Of a stretch of DNA of 56,211 nucleotides, positions 53,025 to 56,211 are shown one piece after another. Source of the stretch: DATEEG01 sp035525055. GTDB lineage: Bacteria; Actinomycetota; Acidimicrobiia; Spongiisociales; ZC4RG35. The stretch is from NCBI GenBank assembly GCA_035525055.1, contig DATLEZ010000113.1, positions 1 to 56,211 on the forward strand. Direction: 5' to 3'. The number at the start of each line of letters is the position of its first letter. Position 1 is the first letter of the stretch. The notes under the pieces were generated by a model. It did no database searches, had not been told where the DNA came from, and saw only the letters and a list, made by a program, of their open reading frames with translations. A program made the translations under genes and the position numbers.

Positions 53025-53903
53025 ATGCGCCGAACCACTCTCGCTGCCCTTGCCATCACCGCTGCATCGTTCCTCTTTGGATCGACCTTCGTGGTCATCA
53101 AGGAGGCGGTGGCTTCGTTTCCTCCGATCTCATTCGTCGCCTGGCGGTTCCTCATCGGCGGGGTCGTCCTTTGCCTTCTGGCGCTGCCCAGGGGCAAAGT
53201 GATATGGCGCGATGCCGCCATCTGTGGATCGCTGTTGTTCAGCGGTTATGCGCTTCAGACGGCCGGACTTGTCACCACCGGAGCAACCAACTCGGCTCTG
53301 ATCACCGGCCTCTTTGTGATCATCACGCCTTTGTTGGCGGCCCTGCTTCGCCGGCAGGCGCCACGACTCTGGGTGGTCGCCGGAGCCGTCGTCGCCTTCG
53401 TGGGGGTGGTGCTCCTCACCGCCCGCGACGGGATCCGGCTCGAGACCGGAGACCTGCTCACCCTGGGAGCGGCGTTCTCTTTCGCAGGACACATCGTTGC
53501 CCTCGCCAGGCTGGCTCCGCGCCATCCGGTGGTCCCGTTCACGGCGGGTCAGCTGCTGGTGACATCGGCCCTGGCCTTTCCCCTCGCCGCCTTCATCGAA
53601 GACCTGACCTTCCCCACCAGTCGCGAAGTGCCGGCGTTGCTGATCACCGGAATCGGAGTGAGCGCCGGCGCATTCCTGCTCCAGATCTGGGCGCAGACCA
53701 TCATCGGCCCCTCGATGACCGGAGTGCTGTTGGCTCTGGAACCTGCGTTCGGCGTGGCGACGGCGGCCGTGGTGTTGGGCGAGAGACTGACCGCCGGCGG
53801 CTGGCTCGGCGCGGCCTTGATAATCGGAGCGATCTACCTCGTGATAACCAGGGGCGAGGAGGAAACCGAGGTCGAGGCCGAAGCAGTCAGCCCGGCCCAT
53901 TAG
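53025..53903 (+). CDS. EamA/DMT family transporter
   Basis: The 292-residue protein has ten membrane helices in two EamA halves, the first with SFLFGSTFVVIKEAVASFPPISFVAWRFL and the second with LLALEPAFGVATAAVVLGE. DMT carriers move metabolites such as amino acids out of the cell; substrate unknown. The ATG at 53025 begins the first helix and gives the usual length. A start at 52980 is possible. No ribosome-binding site is visible, so the message may be leaderless. Confidence 0.88.
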   Translation: MRRTTLAALAITAASFLFGSTFVVIKEAVASFPPISFVAWRFLIGGVVLCLLALPRGKVIWRDAAICGSLLFSGYALQTAGLVTTGATNSALITGLFVIITPLLAALLRRQAPRLWVVAGAVVAFVGVVLLTARDGIRLETGDLLTLGAAFSFAGHIVALARLAPRHPVVPFTAGQLLVTSALAFPLAAFIEDLTFPTSREVPALLITGIGVSAGAFLLQIWAQTIIGPSMTGVLLALEPAFGVATAAVVLGERLTAGGWLGAALIIGAIYLVITRGEEETEVEAEAVSPAH

Positions 53904-53915
53904 GGCGGCCAAGCC

Positions 53916-53969
53916 AGCTTCTTGTGACGGTTCACCTACCGCAGAGGTGGTGAAGCGTCACGAGAAGCT
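53916..53969. terminator. Bidirectional hairpin between convergent genes
   Basis: AGCTTCTTGTGACG (53916-53929) and CGTCACGAGAAGCT (53956-53969) pair at 13 of 14 positions, with a further inner stem around TTCACCT/AGGTGGTGAA. It ends the EamA gene and overlaps the tail of the small membrane-protein gene on the other strand. Confidence 0.65.
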
Positions 53970-54227
53970 GCCTGATTCCCTGTGCAGACGGCGCAATAGG
54001 TGTGACACCACCCTGATGAGACCCACGACGATCATCAGCGTCAATGTCAGATAGGTGGCCAGCGCCGGACCCGACGTGTAACGCTCGGGGCAGGCCGACA
54101 AGCCGTCCGGACAGAGTCCGAAACCGGAGCCGCCGCTAAGGAGATTTATGAGAACCATCACCGGGACAACGGCCACCGCCAGGGCGACGAGGATCAAGGC
54201 CAAGATGAGCACGCGTAACAGGACCAT
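53958..54227 (-). CDS. Small two-helix membrane protein, unknown function
   Basis: The 89-residue protein has one hydrophobic helix at residues 3-32 and a second at about 57-78, joined by a loop with two cysteines (GLCPDGLSACPERY) that could form a disulfide outside the cell. A basic tail VSHLLRRLHRES follows. I do not recognise the family. It is divergent from the ThyX-like gene and converges on EamA. The coding potential is supported by the clean helix-loop-helix layout rather than by a known relative. Confidence 0.55.
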   Translation of the reverse strand: MVLLRVLILALILVALAVAVVPVMVLINLLSGGSGFGLCPDGLSACPERYTSGPALATYLTLTLMIVVGLIRVVSHLLRRLHRESGSFS

Positions 54228-54265
54228 GCGCGGTCAACGGTACCCGGGCCCCGCTGCCACACCGG

Positions 54266-54271
54266 TACACT
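54266..54271 (+). promoter_or_regulatory. Possible -10 box of a leaderless transcript
   Basis: TACACT ends ten bases before the GTG start of the ThyX-like gene, and no ribosome-binding site is present. This is the usual layout of leaderless actinobacterial mRNAs. Confidence 0.35.
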
Positions 54272-54281
54272 CGCTCGTCCG

Positions 54282-55910
54282 GTGACATACTTCCAAGAAT
54301 CGTTCAGCCCGGCTGAAACCGCTGTCCTGAACCGGTTCTTCACCAATGTCGACCGCCCCGTGTTCGCCCTGATCAACCTCCCCGAGGTCGTGAAGGGAGC
54401 CCTCTTCGCTCGCTACTCGCGGTCTGCCAAATCGGTCCGGCGGCTCTTCCTGGACGAGTTCATGGCTGACCCCGAAAGTGGCATCGAGGCCATCGCCATC
54501 AACCTCGCTGGCGACGATCCTCTCGTCGACAACCGGCGAGCCGAGGATCTCTACCAACGAATCTTCTTCGAGTACGGCGATGACTCGGTCGCCCAGTTGG
54601 GCGGGGTTCACCTCGCCTGTGAACAGGCTTCCAACATCCTCACCAAGGTCCTGGAGTGGGGACGGCTGGCGGCCTATCTCGAGCAATCCACCCGGTACAT
54701 CAACTACGACGCCCGCCTGGGCGATCGGTACCGCTACTTCGTGCCATCCGAGATTGCCGATTCATCTCTGGCGGCAAAGTATCTCGAACACATGGAGCGG
54801 AGCTTCGCTACCTACAGCGGCCTTGTGGCAGAACTCACAGCGTTCTATGAACAGCGATTCCCCAAGGAACCAGCGGACTCGAACCTCGTGTGGAAGTCGA
54901 CGATCAGGGCGAAGGCTTGCGACACCGCCCGGGGTCTGCTGCCGGCCTCGACCCTCTCCAACGTCGGCATCTATGGGACCGGCCAGGCCTACGAGATGGC
55001 TTTGATGCGAATGCAGGCACATCCCCTCGAAGAGGTGCGGAGCTACGGCCAGATGATGCTCGAGGAGTTGCGGAAGGTGATCCCTTCGTTCCTGACGAGG
55101 GTTGACCTTCCAGACCGCGGTGTTGCCTGGAGTAGTTATCTCGACACGAGCCGCAAGAGTCTCGAATTGCTGGCCCCGGGGTCGTGGGACGACCCGCACC
55201 CGGGTGAGCAGCCCAACATGGTGACGCTGACCGACTGGGATCCCGAGGCCGAGACCAAACTCGCCGCGGCTGCGCTCTACGCGGTATCGGAGGTCTCTGA
55301 TCGCGACCTCCTCGCCTACGTTCAGGGCCTCGGGAGTGACGAGCGATCCCGGATCATCGCAGCGCTGATCGGCGATCGTTCCAACCGGCGCTACAAGCCC
55401 GGTCGGGCAATGGAACGGCCCGTCTACCGATTCGACATCGCTTGCGATTTTGGTGCCTTCCGCGATCTCCAGCGCCACCGGATGATGACTCTCGATTGGC
55501 AGCGCCTCTCCACTCGCCTCGGTTACCTCGTTCCAGACGATCTGGATGAAGCTGGTGGACGCGATCGATTCGTGGGCCTGCTCGACGATGCCGGAGAGCT
55601 CTACGAGCTGACCAGGGAACAGCTCGGGCAGGACGTCGCCCAGTATGTAGTGCCGTTCGCATTTCACATCCGCTTCATGATGGAGATGAACGCCCGCGAG
55701 GCCATGCACATGATCGAGTTGCGCACTCAGCCGGCCGGACATCCGTCATACCGCCAGGTGGCGGCGGAGATGCATCGTCAGATCACCGAGGTCGCCGGGC
55801 ATCGGGCCATCGCCGGCGCCATGCGCTTCGTCGATTACTCATCCGTCGACCTGGAACGACTCGACAGCGAACGTCGGGCCGAGCAGAGACGGTCAAAAAC
55901 CCGTTCCTGA
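54282..55910 (+). CDS. Tandem two-domain ThyX-like protein
   Basis: The 542-residue protein is twice the normal ThyX length and looks like two flavin-dependent thymidylate synthase domains. The first half has FARYSRSAKSVRRLFLDEF and a signature remnant WGRLAAYLEQSTRYINYD at residues 126-143: EQSTRY is kept but the RH of RHR is lost. The second half has RHR at 398-400 but then MMTLDWQRLSTR, without the usual NEQS. Both halves have late stretches like ThyX (LPASTLSN...; NAREAMHMIELR). Each half alone breaks the RHRX7S signature. It may be a pair of complementary sites or a protein with another role. Confidence 0.8.
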   Translation: MTYFQESFSPAETAVLNRFFTNVDRPVFALINLPEVVKGALFARYSRSAKSVRRLFLDEFMADPESGIEAIAINLAGDDPLVDNRRAEDLYQRIFFEYGDDSVAQLGGVHLACEQASNILTKVLEWGRLAAYLEQSTRYINYDARLGDRYRYFVPSEIADSSLAAKYLEHMERSFATYSGLVAELTAFYEQRFPKEPADSNLVWKSTIRAKACDTARGLLPASTLSNVGIYGTGQAYEMALMRMQAHPLEEVRSYGQMMLEELRKVIPSFLTRVDLPDRGVAWSSYLDTSRKSLELLAPGSWDDPHPGEQPNMVTLTDWDPEAETKLAAAALYAVSEVSDRDLLAYVQGLGSDERSRIIAALIGDRSNRRYKPGRAMERPVYRFDIACDFGAFRDLQRHRMMTLDWQRLSTRLGYLVPDDLDEAGGRDRFVGLLDDAGELYELTREQLGQDVAQYVVPFAFHIRFMMEMNAREAMHMIELRTQPAGHPSYRQVAAEMHRQITEVAGHRAIAGAMRFVDYSSVDLERLDSERRAEQRRSKTRS

Positions 55911-55993
55911 TTCGAAACTGGACGGCAGGAGTGGACTGACGAACTAGGGCTTGACGCGCCCGCAACCTTAGGCGCCGCGCGGATAGGTGATTG

Positions 55994-56056
55994 CCGTTGG
56001 GTCTTGGGTTGCCTCGGGGATGATCCCGAGTGCACGCAACCCACAAGACCCAACGG
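55994..56056 (+). repeat. Long hairpin upstream of the IS5-type transposase
   Basis: CCGTTGGGTCTTG/CAAGACCCAACGG with a second stem GGTTGC/GCAACC after a 2-nt bulge, and an inner CTCGGG/CCCGAG, fold into one long hairpin. The right arm ends a few bases from the GGAGG of the transposase. Confidence 0.65.
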
Positions 56057-56066
56057 AGGTGTCAGT

Positions 56067-56211
56067 ATGCGCGCGCTGGACCTGGATGTGGTGGATGTGG
56101 TCTGGGAGGCGATGGAACCGCTGATCCCGGTCCCGGCCGATACTCACCCGTTGGGATGTCACCGGCGGAGAGTCCCGGACCGTTTGTGTTTCTGGGGGAT
56201 CTTGGTGAGGT
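56067..56211 (+). CDS. IS5-type transposase, N-terminal part, cut by window edge
   Basis: I read 48 codons from the ATG at 56067, preceded by GGAGGT. The sequence begins MRALDLDVVDVVWEAM and continues EPLIP...HPLGCHRRRVPDRLCFWGILV, matching the N-terminal DUF4096-like region of IS5/IS1182-type transposases (rPRvpdR..f.gIL). The rest lies beyond the window. It is read as an active start, but completeness cannot be judged. Confidence 0.8.
   Translation, partial: MRALDLDVVDVVWEAMEPLIPVPADTHPLGCHRRRVPDRLCFWGILVR

Noticed and set aside
1..56211. CRISPR array or classical phage-defence genes
   Set aside because: No regular repeat-spacer array, Cas motif, restriction-modification pair or toxin-antitoxin pair was seen; the methyltransferases have small-molecule-type cores without DNA target motifs.

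Overview
This is a high-GC, gene-dense chromosomal segment of an actinobacterium. The order trp genes - polA - rpsA - coaE - uvrA - uvrC - rapZ - yvcK, all on the minus strand, matches the Mycobacterium/Streptomyces-type chromosome. That backbone, a mycobacterial-type four-domain S1 protein, frequent GTG starts and leaderless-looking promoters point to Actinomycetota. A deep lineage such as Acidimicrobiia is my guess, not something shown.

Layout. 1-3.65 kb: yvcK (cut by the window edge), rapZ and uvrC. 3.7-24.1 kb: a surface-glycan island wrapped around uvrA. It holds polytopic GT-C-like proteins, three GT2 sugar transferases, six methyltransferase domains (one fused to a GT2), a DUF2079 protein, an HTTM-type protein and a UDP-xylose synthase. 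A decayed ISL3-type insertion sequence lies just upstream of uvrA. The island ends with coaE. 24.2-35.9 kb: a Tad/Flp pilus locus, with a NarL-type two-component pair and five tandem Flp pilin genes on the plus strand facing a minus-strand machinery operon (cpaB-tadZ-tadA-vWA/tadB-tadC-membrane protein). 36-41.1 kb: rpsA, a large palindromic repeat, polA, a small coiled-coil protein and tRNA-Leu(CAA). 41.4-49.5 kb: a tryptophan cluster (trpE ... trpC-F-B-A) with ygfZ, a GH13 glucosidase and a ccdA-like gene built in. 49.6-56.2 kb: MFS, MATE and EamA transporters, nth, a small membrane protein, a tandem ThyX-like protein and the start of an IS5-type transposase.

How the genes may work together. 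GT2 enzymes would charge polyprenyl phosphate with sugars, and the GT-C-like membrane proteins would use those donors outside the membrane. UDP-xylose synthase supplies a pentose donor, and the methyltransferases could decorate sugars or lipids. The Tad locus encodes export motor, platform and assembly parts plus pilins. No prepilin peptidase, TadE/F pseudopilin or secretin is visible, so those must lie elsewhere if the system works.

Most notable items: a dispersed 24-nt motif (CCAAATTTGG-N8-TCCCGG and variants), six copies at two intergenic sites; a roughly 240-bp near-palindrome between rpsA and polA; a secreted vWA domain fused to TadB; a structured leader before pilin 4; a double-domain ThyX-like protein with its signature split between halves; and a perfect 25-bp inverted repeat covering the translation start region of the glucosidase gene. 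I saw no CRISPR array, prophage or classical defence island. Functions are read from motifs by eye; no database search was possible.
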